A stretch of DNA of 64,000 nucleotides from Bdellovibrio bacteriovorus. GTDB lineage: Bacteria; Bdellovibrionota; Bdellovibrionia; Bdellovibrionales; Bdellovibrionaceae. Where the stretch lies: contig NZ_LUKE01000003.1 of the NCBI RefSeq assembly GCF_001592735.1, positions 310,001 through 374,000 on the forward strand, written 5' to 3'. Shown here piece by piece: positions 8,445 through 17,234 of the stretch (positions are counted from its first letter, which is position 1; each line of letters starts with the position of its first letter). The notes under the pieces were generated by a model. The model made no database searches and was not told the DNA's origin. It saw only the letters and a list, made by a program, of their open reading frames with translations. The translations under genes were made by a program, and so were the position numbers.

Positions 8445-10190
8445 CTACATCTTTTCCGGCGCTGGGATTCCCAAGACAGCAAGACCTTCTTTAAGTGTTT
8501 TGCCGACAGCCTCGGCCAATGCCAGGCGAGCTTCTCTTACTTCCGTGTCTTTTTCCGTTCCGATCGGGCACTCGTGATAAAAGACGTTAAAGTTTTTGGC
8601 CATATCATAAAGATATCCGCAAATCGCGGCCGGCTTAAAGTTTTCTGCCGCTTGAGCTATCGCGGTATTCAATCCACCCATAGACTGCATCATCTGACGC
8701 TCTGACGAATGAGTTAAAAGCGCCCAATTCGGAGCTTTCGATGATCTCGCAAACTTGCGACCCAAGCTGGCAATGCGCGCATGGGAGTATTGAACGAAAG
8801 GTCCAGACTCGCCATCAAGTTTGAGCCACTCGTTCATATCAAAAACGATTTTTTTGTTCGTATCCATACGAAGCATGCCGTAAAAGATCGCACCTTTCGC
8901 GACTTGGCTGGCGACCGTTTCAATATCTTCTTTAGACCATTCATCTTTGTAACGGCTTAAGTAATTGGTTTTAACGTGATCTTCCATCTTATGCACAAGA
9001 TCTGAAAGGGGGACGATATTTCCTTTGCGCGAACTCATCGCACCATCAGGAAGTTCGACATAATTGTACTGCAGGTGGAAGCAATTCTTGGCTTGTTCAA
9101 AACCTAAGATTTCTAAGACGCGAAAGACTTGTTTGAAATGTAAAGCTTGGCGCATGTCGACGATGTAAACCGACTTTTCGATCTGCTTATCTTCGAATTT
9201 GTGCTTGGCTAGAAGTAAATCCTTAGTCGCGTAAAGACCGGTTCCATCGGATTTTAAAAGTAAACAGAATCCCAGATTCTCAGATTCTAAATTCTTCCCG
9301 ATCGCGCCTTCGGACATCTCAAGCTTTCCTTCAGCATAAAGTTGTTTCACCCATGCTGTTGAAGGAGCATCCATTTCGGATTCAAAATACCATTCATCAA
9401 ATTCAACATCGGCCCACTTATAGACCTTTTTCATCAAATCAATCGACCACTCGCGAGTCTCTTTCCAAAGATCATAATAAGGACCTTTTTCAGACTCGAG
9501 CTGCTTTAAAATCGCGGTCAACTCTTGGCGATTGATCTCTTCTTGAGGAGTTCCATTTTGATCTTCTAAAAGCAAATTGGCTTTAGAATACATTCTTCCC
9601 AACCACTCCCCTTTTCCGGTCTCAGGAACGGGTTCTTGGTTGTGCTTTTTCATATACCAAAGGCATTTCGCCACGTGCGTTCCCATATCACCCGGAAACG
9701 TCGAAGAAACAATGTCGCGTCCGGAATATCTAAGCATTCTAACGATCGCATCCCCCAGGCACAGGTTTCTCATATGGCCCACATGAAGTTCTTTGTGGGT
9801 GTTGGGTTGAGAGTATTCGATCATCGTTTTTGGAGCTTTTTCCACCAATGCTTTTTTGAAATAAGACCCATCAAGAATAGTCTTAACTACCAATTCACCA
9901 TGAGCTTGCGGCGTGAAAGTGATATTTAGATAAGGACCGGCCGCTTGCGCTTTCTCTATATAAGGAGAAGATGGGAAGTTCGCAGCAATTTCGCCAGCCA
10001 CTTGCGGAGGGCCTTTTTTAAGATTTTTAGCCAAGATAAAACAGCCAAAAGCCAGATCACCTAAGTGGGACTGCGGAGGATTCACTAAGGCCTTATAGAT
10101 TTCATCCTCTGAAAGTGTCGCGCCGATGTTTTTAATCGCCTCGGCGATCAAATTTGTAGCTAAAACTCGAAGTGCGTCGTGTTTAATCAT
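8445..10190 (-). CDS. argS: arginine--tRNA ligase
   Basis: 581 residues from the chosen ATG. It charges tRNA-Arg. The class I signature HVGH is in the segment PNTHKELHVGHMRN, and the second nucleotide-binding motif is AMSSRKGN (KMSKS-like). The DALR anticodon-binding domain forms the C-terminus. A start 33 bp further upstream is open but would read through the end of the HTH gene. The ATG at 10190 overlaps that gene's TGA by 4 bp (ATGA) and begins MIKHDALRV, typical for ArgS. Confidence 0.95.
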   Translation of the reverse strand: MIKHDALRVLATNLIAEAIKNIGATLSEDEIYKALVNPPQSHLGDLAFGCFILAKNLKKGPPQVAGEIAANFPSSPYIEKAQAAGPYLNITFTPQAHGELVVKTILDGSYFKKALVEKAPKTMIEYSQPNTHKELHVGHMRNLCLGDAIVRMLRYSGRDIVSSTFPGDMGTHVAKCLWYMKKHNQEPVPETGKGEWLGRMYSKANLLLEDQNGTPQEEINRQELTAILKQLESEKGPYYDLWKETREWSIDLMKKVYKWADVEFDEWYFESEMDAPSTAWVKQLYAEGKLEMSEGAIGKNLESENLGFCLLLKSDGTGLYATKDLLLAKHKFEDKQIEKSVYIVDMRQALHFKQVFRVLEILGFEQAKNCFHLQYNYVELPDGAMSSRKGNIVPLSDLVHKMEDHVKTNYLSRYKDEWSKEDIETVASQVAKGAIFYGMLRMDTNKKIVFDMNEWLKLDGESGPFVQYSHARIASLGRKFARSSKAPNWALLTHSSERQMMQSMGGLNTAIAQAAENFKPAAICGYLYDMAKNFNVFYHECPIGTEKDTEVREARLALAEAVGKTLKEGLAVLGIPAPEKM

Positions 10191-10777
10191 AGGCCTTTCC
10201 AAAACATGAACAGAATTCCCCAAGAAATCCCCAGGGAAAGAGTGAATATAATCGCATTCCGGTAAAATTTCAGGTCTTTTTTCATTCTTAAGAGTTCCTC
10301 ACGCAAAGAATCGCGTTCGGATGACAAATGATCTAATTTCAGAGCTAAAACGTTCAAATTCTGCTGTCTTTCTTGGCGTTCCATATCTAATTCGCGCAGT
10401 GCTTTTTGATGCAAGGCTTGCGGGTTAGATCCAATAAAGTATTGCGGCGTTAAACCGGGGATTTTTTCTTTTAAAGCCGAATACCACTGCAAAGCGCGCC
10501 AAATATGTGGGGGAGCTTCATCTCCATTTTTAGTCCAGCGAGTCCAAGTCGATGGATCAACCAATAAAAGCTGCGCCATTTTCCTTTGAGAAAGACCTAA
10601 AGAACCCCGAATTTCTTCTAAATTTCCGATCTGATTCTGGATGACTTGAACCTGGGCTTCATAATGCATCCTTAAAGACGTCTTTGAGCGGGCCTCCATA
10701 TCCCCTTCCAAAAACCCCTCGTTTGACGGCACCTTTTCAAGCCCTTCTTGGTCGGGACCTACGCTTTCAAACTCCAT
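10187..10777 (-). CDS. membrane-anchored helix-turn-helix protein
   Basis: 196 residues. An XRE-like HTH lies at about 50-85 (LGLSQRKMAQLLLVDPSTWT), followed by a charged coiled-coil region at about 120-170. A single C-terminal transmembrane helix (about 173-192) would tether it to the inner membrane. It is co-transcribed with argS (ATGA overlap). Two operator-like inverted repeats sit 28-65 bp upstream of its start, so it may repress itself. No named family is recognised. Confidence 0.7.
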   Translation of the reverse strand: MEFESVGPDQEGLEKVPSNEGFLEGDMEARSKTSLRMHYEAQVQVIQNQIGNLEEIRGSLGLSQRKMAQLLLVDPSTWTRWTKNGDEAPPHIWRALQWYSALKEKIPGLTPQYFIGSNPQALHQKALRELDMERQERQQNLNVLALKLDHLSSERDSLREELLRMKKDLKFYRNAIIFTLSLGISWGILFMFWKGL

Positions 10778-10804
10778 TCAAACCCCTCTGGACTATTGCT
10801 TTTC

Positions 10805-10842
10805 ACAACATTTATGTTGTTATTTACAATGTTTTACGTTGT
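10805..10842. promoter_or_regulatory. two operator-like inverted repeats upstream of the HTH gene
   Basis: Site 1, ACAACAT-TT-ATGTTGT (10805-10820), is perfect. Site 2, ACAATGT-TTT-ACGTTGT (10826-10842), has one mismatch between its arms. Both share the half-site ACAAyrT, and their centres are about 22 bp apart, two helical turns, on the same face of the DNA. This suits a dimeric regulator, most simply the adjacent HTH protein itself. Confidence 0.55.
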
Positions 10843-10950
10843 AGAATACATATATGGTTGTTCGGAAGGGTTTTTGAAGTCAAGCTAAGTCATTGAAACC
10901 CCAAAAGAATTCGCTCTAGGCACCCCTGATACCCCCTTTTTCGAATTCGA

Positions 10951-10976
10951 CTAAAGCTTATAGTCATAAGCTTTAG
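10951..10976. repeat. 26-bp palindrome with 11-bp perfect arms
   Basis: CTAAAGCTTAT (10951-10961), spacer AGTC, ATAAGCTTTAG (10966-10976). It lies in the 390-bp AT-rich gap before a tyrosine recombinase gene. A 9-bp direct repeat TTTAGTGTT begins at 10972 and again at 11002. The gap holds no other gene that I can see. It could be an operator or a recombinase core site; there is no T-tract, so a terminator is unlikely. Confidence 0.5.
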
Positions 10977-11167
10977 TGTTAAGTATATGTAATTATTGAC
11001 ATTTAGTGTTTGATATTTCTGACTCTTTGCTCTTGATGCGATGCAATATGAACACCTAGACCACGACTAAACAGAATATTTTTACCTATCACCTGTTTTG
11101 ATGCAACAGATTATTGTTTATGAACAAAGTCTCTTGTCATCTGGATCTGGACCCCACATCATAAATC

Positions 11168-11704
11168 ATGGCTTCTCGCTCACCTCAGTATCAGCTCAAT
11201 AAGAACAAATATTTGCTGCCACCCGAATCAGAAAGATTGCGAAAAATTCTCACAGATTTTGAGTTGAAAGATCCACGCAACTGTTTGCTTTTATCAGTCG
11301 CCTTGCGCACCGGAGCCCGGGCTCAAGAGGTTTTAAACATTCAACGCAGTGATTTGAACACCTACGATGAATCCATCTTTATTAGAGGCTTAAAGAACTC
11401 CAATGACCGGGAAATTCCCATTCATTCCCAAGTTTTTGAACGACTTCATAGATTCGCCGAAAAAGAAGGCGGAAATAAAGTCTTCGATATTTCCTACAAT
11501 CGCCTTTACCAAGTCTGGGAAATGTATCGCCCGGTCCCCAAGAAATTTCACTCCCTTCGCCACACCTTTGCGATCGAGCTTTATCAAAAGACCAAAGACA
11601 TTCGCTTGGTTCAAGTGGCCTTGGGGCATCGAAATATCGCCAACACCATGGTTTACGCTAACTACGTCTATTCCCAACAAGAACTGCGCAAACTCATTTT
11701 ATAG
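11168..11704 (+). CDS. short tyrosine recombinase, catalytic domain only
   Basis: 178 residues, about half a normal integrase. The whole catalytic set is present: R51 (TGARAQEV), K76, H128 and R131 (HSLRHTF), H154 (LGHRN) and the nucleophile Y163 (MVYANY). The N-terminal core-binding domain of Xer/Int proteins is missing, and there is no frame upstream that could supply it. It may act with another protein or as a stand-alone minimal recombinase. No clear Shine-Dalgarno precedes the ATG. No phage or element genes surround it. Confidence 0.8.
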   Translation: MASRSPQYQLNKNKYLLPPESERLRKILTDFELKDPRNCLLLSVALRTGARAQEVLNIQRSDLNTYDESIFIRGLKNSNDREIPIHSQVFERLHRFAEKEGGNKVFDISYNRLYQVWEMYRPVPKKFHSLRHTFAIELYQKTKDIRLVQVALGHRNIANTMVYANYVYSQQELRKLIL

Positions 11705-11804
11705 GCCTTTTAAGGGCCCAATAACGTCACATCGTCAGAATCATTACAGGCGAAATTATAAGCGGGGTCGTATATTATACGGCCCTTAAGCCTTAGGAGA
11801 ACGC

Positions 11805-12182
11805 ATGAAAAACATCTTACTTGTCGCTTTGATTTTAGGAACTAGTTTTGAGGCCTCTGCTTACTTCGTTCGTAAAAAAGAAACCGTCGAAATTCAAGTC
11901 AACGCGCGCGTTCAATACTTGGGCGAGTTGCGTGGTTTTTCGCAATTTCATTTAGACCATGTTCAGTTGTTACAAGCTCCGGCTGAAATTAATAAAGAAG
12001 CTTTGCAAGCTGGCTTAAATCACTGGCTCGGCGCCAGAGCAGATTATCGTCTTGGCTACAAAGCCTGCGGTGGCCAAGCTTTTTTAATCCTTAAACTAGA
12101 CAAGCGCGATCTTTCACCCGCGGGCGATGTTGAATATGAAGCCGTCGCTGACATTGAACTGATGCAATGTAAAAAGAAATGA
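11805..12182 (+). CDS. small secreted protein, unknown
   Basis: 125 residues. A signal peptide is cleaved near EASA-YF (about residue 19). The mature part of about 105 residues has two Cys (YKACGG, LMQCKKK) that could form one disulfide, and a basic C-terminus. A good ribosome site (TAGGAG) precedes the ATG. A small inverted repeat CGTATA-T-TATACG (11769-11781) lies in the promoter region. No family is recognised. Confidence 0.7.
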   Translation: MKNILLVALILGTSFEASAYFVRKKETVEIQVNARVQYLGELRGFSQFHLDHVQLLQAPAEINKEALQAGLNHWLGARADYRLGYKACGGQAFLILKLDKRDLSPAGDVEYEAVADIELMQCKKK

Positions 12183-12213
12183 AAAAAGCCCAGACGGAGT
12201 GGACATCTGGGCT
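12182..12213 (-). terminator. intrinsic terminator after the charged secreted protein gene
   Basis: Stem AGCCCAGA (12187-12194)/TCTGGGCT (12206-12213) followed on the minus strand by six T. It directly abuts the stop of the convergent plus-strand gene and ends the minus-strand transcript about 50 bp after its stop. Confidence 0.7.
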
Positions 12214-12261
12214 AGGGCGTTTGGGTTTTTGTGGGTATGGTACTTAAAGCTTAATCAAAAA

Positions 12262-12603
12262 TTATTCATCACCATTGCGAATTTCATTCGCCAAGCGATC
12301 AAATTGTTTTTCTTCTGAAGCACGGTGCATGCGACGTTCTTTTTTAAACGCAAGCATGTCCTTCTTCGTCGGAGCGTTATAAGAAGTTCCCGAATTTTCA
12401 ACAACCACGATGCGTTCACGTGGGTCTTTAAGGCGAGCTTCTTGAGTCTCTTCTTTGGCATCTTTTAAATTTGTTTTTACGGAAGTATGAAGTTCAGATT
12501 GAGCCTTAACATTATCGTTGATCATGGCATCGAAATCCGAAATTTTAGCAAAACTCACTGCAGGGATCAGAGTCATTACGGCGATTACAACTTGCTTTTT
12601 CAT
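12262..12603 (-). CDS. small exported, highly charged protein, unknown
   Basis: 113 residues. A signal peptide is cleaved near SFA-KI (about residue 19). The mature part is hydrophilic and rich in Lys/Arg/Glu, helical in character, with no Cys. Strong ribosome site AAGGAG. A near-consensus sigma-54 promoter lies 31 bp upstream of the ATG, which suggests control by an enhancer-binding protein. I recognise no family. Confidence 0.7.
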   Translation of the reverse strand: MKKQVVIAVMTLIPAVSFAKISDFDAMINDNVKAQSELHTSVKTNLKDAKEETQEARLKDPRERIVVVENSGTSYNAPTKKDMLAFKKERRMHRASEEKQFDRLANEIRNGDE

Positions 12604-12633
12604 ACTTCACTCCTTGGCTATACAAGGCTATAA

Positions 12634-12649
12634 AGCAAGGGTGATGCCA
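12634..12649 (-). promoter_or_regulatory. sigma-54-like promoter of the charged exported protein gene
   Basis: Minus strand TGGCATCACCCTTGCT fits TGGCACR-N4-TTGCW with the invariant GG and GC exactly 10 nt apart. A transcript would start about 20 bp before the ATG. The sequence around it (TAGGCC upstream, TTATAGCCT downstream) is shared with the site at 29268-29283. Confidence 0.6.
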
Positions 12650-12746
12650 CCCCAAAGCAGGCCTATTTGAACTGAAAGCGCCTACTTACGCAAAGTCCTG
12701 ACAAGTGTCTAACTAATGGTAGGCAATTCTCAAAGTGAGACTAAAG

Positions 12747-13109
12747 CTATTCAAGCTCAGTGCATTTTATTCTTTTAGAAAGAACGAAAGTGCGTTGTGA
12801 GTAATTCGCTGATTCCAAAACACCCTTATCTGAAAAATTCAAAGTAAGGCGAGCTGAAACGGGACCATCCGACCCCGTCACGGTGATCAGGCGCTGACCT
12901 TTTTTTACAGATTCAGAAAAGGACTTAGCATCAACCAGGAAACCGTAAGCCACACCATCACCCGCAAAAGAGATAAGATCTTGATCTAGCTCCATACGAA
13001 TAGAACACTTGCCGTTAGATCCCGTTTTACCTTCTAAAATCTCAACAGCCAAAGCCGTCGAAGAGGCCGCCAAAATAAAGGTCAAAGCGGTTAGCACGAA
13101 CTTTTTCAT
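12747..13109 (-). CDS. small secreted protein, unknown
   Basis: 120 residues. A signal peptide is cleaved near ALA-VE (about residue 22). The mature part reads as a small beta-rich domain with two Cys (GKCSIRM, RIKCTEL) that could be bridged. No family is recognised. The gene is separate from the preceding one (about 140 bp gap), so probably has its own promoter. Confidence 0.65.
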   Translation of the reverse strand: MKKFVLTALTFILAASSTALAVEILEGKTGSNGKCSIRMELDQDLISFAGDGVAYGFLVDAKSFSESVKKGQRLITVTGSDGPVSARLTLNFSDKGVLESANYSQRTFVLSKRIKCTELE

Positions 13110-13307
13110 ATCATCTCCAAGGGCCCGTCTTCGTCATTGATCTTGCAATTCCTACAAGAAAATCAGCTTAAAAGGCCCTAAAGGGGTTTAAAAACGATCA
13201 GATAAGCAATTAGCAAGGCCTATGCCCGTTTGTTTAAGTTTCCACCTTGATGGGATGAGGGTTTTTGGAATAGTGTCGGGCCCATAAAAATTGGGAACTA
13301 AAAAATT

Positions 13308-13919
13308 ATGATTCAATCTCTTTTTCCGACGTCTGTTTATTTCGCTCCATTAGCCAGCAAAGATAAAAGCCTCAATAGCGATCTTAAAAAAGAGGCTCTG
13401 ACATACGCGCGCATCGACGAAGAAGGCCAAGCCTGGTCCGCTAAGAATTATCCCGGTGGTTACACGTCCTACGGATCTATCGCGCAGTTAAATCAAGCGT
13501 CCACGACCTTTGAGATTTTAGAAAAAGAAATCAACAAGCACGTTCGCAAGTTTGTAAAACATCTTGAGATGGATATTGATCCCAAAGAACTTAAAATGAC
13601 GTCATGCTGGGTGAACGTGATGCCGACCAACGTGATCCACACGATGCATTTACATCCCTTGTCGGTGATCAGCGGGACCTATTATGTGCAAACACCGAAA
13701 AACTCTTCGGCGATTAAGTTTGAAGATCCGCGTTTAGACAGCTTTATGGCCTCGCCACCGCGCAAACATAACGCCAAGGTGGCAAATCAAAGGCATCACT
13801 CCTTGCAGCCTCAGGAAGGTCACGTGGTGCTTTTTGAATCTTGGCTTCGCCATGAGGTCCCGGCCAACCAAGCCGACAAAGAGCGTATTAGCATCAGCTT
13901 TAATTACGGATGGGTTTAA
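13308..13919 (+). CDS. 2OG-Fe(II) oxygenase-like protein (TIGR02466 type)
   Basis: 203 residues. The layout matches the TIGR02466 group of putative 2-oxoglutarate/iron oxygenases: HTMHLHP at 111-117 supplies metal-binding histidines, ISGTYYVQ follows, and the distal His182 (LRHEVPA) and Arg193 (KERISISFNY) match the second iron ligand and the 2-oxoglutarate-binding Arg. The substrate is unknown. It stands alone, with a weak ribosome site GGGAAC. Confidence 0.75.
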   Translation: MIQSLFPTSVYFAPLASKDKSLNSDLKKEALTYARIDEEGQAWSAKNYPGGYTSYGSIAQLNQASTTFEILEKEINKHVRKFVKHLEMDIDPKELKMTSCWVNVMPTNVIHTMHLHPLSVISGTYYVQTPKNSSAIKFEDPRLDSFMASPPRKHNAKVANQRHHSLQPQEGHVVLFESWLRHEVPANQADKERISISFNYGWV

Positions 13920-13935
13920 AAGCCCTTAAAGAAGG

Positions 13936-14682
13936 CTACCAAGCGTAGCCTATTTTTCCACCTACACTGAATTGACCCGATTCATCAGACCTGTCCCAGT
14001 TTATTTTGGTCATAGATGCTTCGGCTCCGAAATCGACTCCCCGTTTGCAAGAGGTCAACCCTAAAGAGATCGACTGATGAACACCCTTATCTTCATAAGG
14101 CCCAAAGGTCGTACCAGCATCGCGCACATTGGTTTTCACTTCATGGACATTGTACACATACGAAAGATAAGGAACGATCTCTGCCAAGCGATAACCCACG
14201 CTTAATGCGGCCTGCTTCGTCGTGATTTCGGATTTGGCTGAATCATAACCCGCGTTTCCAGAAACATTGGTGGATTGTTCATTCGTGCCATAGCCTAATT
14301 GCCCTGCCGCCACCCATTGATCCGGTGTCAGGCCATGGTTTAAGAACTGCCAACGCAAACCCCAAGTTCCAACACTGTAAAAAGCTTCTAAACTGGGAAT
14401 GATTCCTAAACTGCCATTCATACCCAGATTATTTACAAACGTCAGATCACTGGTATCTATGTTTTCATTAATTAGCACTTTATCGCGACGCGGAGGGTTT
14501 GAGGTGAAGTCATTAATGACGGTGACATTTGTCACGCCCGTCGCTGCCACCGAAACATGTCCGCCCCAAGTATTTTCGGCCGTGACCGGCACCGCAAAAT
14601 GGTTGTTAGCAAATTTAAGGTTGTGAGAGCAAGAACAAAGAATAAGGCTGACGACGGTAAAAATAATTTTATTTGTGTTCAT
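13936..14682 (-). CDS. outer-membrane beta-barrel-like lipoprotein
   Basis: 248 residues. A lipoprotein signal ends in LCSC (Cys at 18 or so). The remainder is made of alternating aromatic/polar strands (for example AFYSVGTWGLRWQF, AALSVGYRLAEIVPYLSYVYNV, FSVGGKIGYAW) and ends in an aromatic residue, as barrels inserted by BAM do. The role is unknown. It is convergent with the oxygenase gene. Confidence 0.6.
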   Translation of the reverse strand: MNTNKIIFTVVSLILCSCSHNLKFANNHFAVPVTAENTWGGHVSVAATGVTNVTVINDFTSNPPRRDKVLINENIDTSDLTFVNNLGMNGSLGIIPSLEAFYSVGTWGLRWQFLNHGLTPDQWVAAGQLGYGTNEQSTNVSGNAGYDSAKSEITTKQAALSVGYRLAEIVPYLSYVYNVHEVKTNVRDAGTTFGPYEDKGVHQSISLGLTSCKRGVDFGAEASMTKINWDRSDESGQFSVGGKIGYAW

Positions 14683-14768
14683 ATTAAAAGCCTCTCAAGG
14701 CGCGGCAAAATAAGCAATGCCTTGAAACAATATTTCTTTGGGCCTATCGTAAATAAAAGGATTTCCGC

Positions 14769-15512
14769 TTGAAGACAAACACCGCCATTCACATTCGAGA
14801 TGTTTCAAAAGCTTTTGCTTCTGAAAAACTGTTTCAAAGCTTGGATCTTGAAATTGACACGGGTGAATTCGTGACTCTTCTTGGGTCATCAGGTTGCGGA
14901 AAAACCACCGTATTGCGCATGCTCGCGGGTCTTGATTCGCCAACCAGCGGGCAGATCCATATCCCAGACCCTTTGAAACAATCCACGAGCTATGTGTTTC
15001 AAGATGCCAACTTGTTACCTTGGAAAACTGTCACAGAAAATGTGGCACTTCCGTTTCAAGTGGGATCATTAAAAGATAAATATTCTGTTACACAAATTCA
15101 GGAGATCTCACGAAATGCTTTAGCCAAAGTTCATTTAGAAAAGGCTGCGCACTTATTTCCCCATGAACTTTCTGGCGGCATGAAGATGCGCGTGTCACTG
15201 GCACGTGCTATAGCGACTTCGCCAAAGCTTCTTTTGATGGATGAGCCTTTTGCGGCTTTAGATGAAGTCACGCGTTTTGAAATGCAAAATCAACTTTTAG
15301 AGTTGTGGCAGACCGAAAAAATGACCATCGTTTTTGTCACTCACTCGTTGTTTGAAGCCGCTTATCTTTCCCAACGCGTGGTCTTGATGAAAAAATCAGG
15401 ATCCATTAACCAAATAAAGCTCGATCTACCGGAAAAACGCGATGAAAAACTGCGCACCTCAGAAAAGATGATTCATATCGTGCAAGACCTTTCCGAAAGG
15501 TTTCGCGCATGA
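14769..15512 (+). CDS. ABC transporter ATP-binding protein (NMT1/ThiZ/SsuB type)
   Basis: 247 residues. Walker A GSSGCGKTT is at about 38-46, the signature LSGGMKMRVSLARA at about 135, Walker B LLLMDEP follows, then the D-loop ALD and the switch His in FVTHS. The start is TTG at 14769, preceded by AAAAGG; no in-frame ATG gives a full N-terminus. It is the first gene of an importer operon; the next ORF overlaps by 4 bp. The subfamily moves nitrate, sulfonates, taurine or thiamine precursors; the partner binding protein favours the last. Confidence 0.85.
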   Translation: MKTNTAIHIRDVSKAFASEKLFQSLDLEIDTGEFVTLLGSSGCGKTTVLRMLAGLDSPTSGQIHIPDPLKQSTSYVFQDANLLPWKTVTENVALPFQVGSLKDKYSVTQIQEISRNALAKVHLEKAAHLFPHELSGGMKMRVSLARAIATSPKLLLMDEPFAALDEVTRFEMQNQLLELWQTEKMTIVFVTHSLFEAAYLSQRVVLMKKSGSINQIKLDLPEKRDEKLRTSEKMIHIVQDLSERFRA

Positions 15513-16264
15513 AAAAACATCTTCCGGCGTTTGTCTTTTTTATTGTGATCACCGCAAGTTTAGAGATTTTAGTCCAAACCGGAATTTTTAATTCAAGCCT
15601 GATCCCCGCACCTAGCCAGATAGTCGAGGTTTTAAAAGAAATGCACACGGACTTTCAATCTGCGTTTCTTGAAAGCTTTCTTAATGTTCTGATTGGATTC
15701 ATTCTTAGCGTTATTGCCGGCATCTTTATTGCGTGCGTGTTTTCATTGTCTGATATCTTACGGCGAGCCATTTTACCTTTTGCGATTTTCTTTCAAACGG
15801 TTCCTATTATTGCGATTGCTCCGCTCTTGGTGATTTATTTTGGTTTCGGCGCGTCCACCGTGATTGCTTCAAGCTTTATTGTTTCTATTTTTCCCATGAT
15901 CGCAAATACACTTTTAGGTCTAGAAAGCACGCAGCCTTCGCAAAGAGATCTGTTTTCTATCTATAAAGCCACACCCTGGGAAAGCCTGTGGCATCTAAAA
16001 CTGCCTTCGGCATTTAATTCAATTTACGCCGGACTTAAAGTTTCAGCAGGCCTAGCCATCATTGGTGCTGTTGCCGGAGAGTTTGTGGCTGGGGGCGGAT
16101 TAGGGGCGTTGATTGATTCAGCACGCACCCAACAGCGCGTGGACATTGTCTTTGCGGCTTTATTGCTATTATCTTTAATGGGACTTATTTTAATGGGCTC
16201 ATTGGCTTTAATAAGAGCGTCATTGCTCAAGTTGCGTCCATGGACTTTTACAGAGGAAATATAA
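15509..16264 (+). CDS. ABC transporter permease (NMT1/ThiX type)
   Basis: 251 residues with about six transmembrane helices. The EAA loop that contacts the ATPase is recognisable in the segment KATPWESLWHLKLPSAF. It overlaps the ATPase gene (ATGA) and is followed 2 bp later by the binding-protein gene, so the three form one importer. Confidence 0.85.
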   Translation: MKKHLPAFVFFIVITASLEILVQTGIFNSSLIPAPSQIVEVLKEMHTDFQSAFLESFLNVLIGFILSVIAGIFIACVFSLSDILRRAILPFAIFFQTVPIIAIAPLLVIYFGFGASTVIASSFIVSIFPMIANTLLGLESTQPSQRDLFSIYKATPWESLWHLKLPSAFNSIYAGLKVSAGLAIIGAVAGEFVAGGGLGALIDSARTQQRVDIVFAALLLLSLMGLILMGSLALIRASLLKLRPWTFTEEI

Positions 16265-16265
16265 G

Positions 16266-17219
16266 ATGAAATTTTTAAACGTCATTTTCGCGGTTCTTCT
16301 TTCGTGTGGATTATTAAATTTCGCTAAAGCAGCTGTGCCCACTTTCACACCTGTCACTCTTGCTCTTAATTGGAAAGCCGAGCCCGAGTTCGGTGGCTTT
16401 TACGCAGGTCAGATTTTAAACCATTACAGAGATCAAGGGTTGGATGTAAAAATTCAAGAAGGCGGCAGCGGAACTCCGACCATACAAATGCTTGCGAGCG
16501 GAAAACTTGATTTTGCCATCGTCAGTGCTGATGAAATCATCATTTCTCAAGATAGAAACAAAAATAACAAGGTCATTGCCTTATTTGCGACCTACCAAAA
16601 ATCTCCATACATCATTATGACTCACGCGGAACGTAATTTTAAAAGCCTTAAAGATGTGTGGACGTCCGAAGGTATTCTTTCAATGCAGTCGGGCCTTCCC
16701 TATTACAAATTTTTACTGAACAAATGGGGCAAACCCAAAGCGAAGATCGTTCCTTACCTGGGCGGCGTCGGCAACTTCGTGAACGATAAGACATTTTCTC
16801 AGCAAGGATTCATAAGTACCGAGCCGGTATCAGCTGAAAGAGCAGGCGCAAAGACCAAAAACTTTATTATCGCCGACGAAGGTTTTAATCCGTACCTGGT
16901 GATCCTTGCCACAACTGAAAAAACACTTAAAGAAAAGCCCGAGTTAGTTAAAAAATTAATTCAAGGCACTCGCAATGGGTGGCAAGCCTACTTAAACAGT
17001 CCTGAGGCGACAAACAAACATATGGCGCAAATCAACAAAGCTTTGGATTTTGAAACCTTTCAAAAAGGCGCGAGTCTGCAAAAAGATTTGATCATAACGA
17101 CAAAGAATGAAGCTTTGGGATCGATGACCAAAGAACGTTGGGAAGCTTTATCTCAGCAGATTTTTGAACTGAAGCTCATTAAAAACAAACCTAACTCAGC
17201 GGAGAGCTACTTCCGCTAA
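16266..17219 (+). CDS. ABC transporter substrate-binding protein, NMT1/THI5-like
   Basis: 317 residues. A signal peptide is cleaved near KAA-VP (about residue 23). The mature start LALNWKAEPEFGGFYAG matches the NMT1/ThiY pattern (LxWxPNxxHxGxY), and QEGGSGTPTIQMLASGKLDFAI is the phosphate/pyrimidine-binding region. ThiY-type proteins bind formyl-aminopyrimidine or HMP, precursors of thiamine. No TPP riboswitch was found upstream of the operon, so the substrate remains an inference; riboflavin or sulfonates are alternatives. Confidence 0.8.
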   Translation: MKFLNVIFAVLLSCGLLNFAKAAVPTFTPVTLALNWKAEPEFGGFYAGQILNHYRDQGLDVKIQEGGSGTPTIQMLASGKLDFAIVSADEIIISQDRNKNNKVIALFATYQKSPYIIMTHAERNFKSLKDVWTSEGILSMQSGLPYYKFLLNKWGKPKAKIVPYLGGVGNFVNDKTFSQQGFISTEPVSAERAGAKTKNFIIADEGFNPYLVILATTEKTLKEKPELVKKLIQGTRNGWQAYLNSPEATNKHMAQINKALDFETFQKGASLQKDLIITTKNEALGSMTKERWEALSQQIFELKLIKNKPNSAESYFR

Positions 17220-17234
17220 GTTAGTAACAAAATA

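Noticed and set aside
14683-14768. TPP riboswitch before the NMT1-type importer
   Set aside because: No CTGAGA or ACCTGATCTGGATAATGCC-like blocks are present in the short gap.
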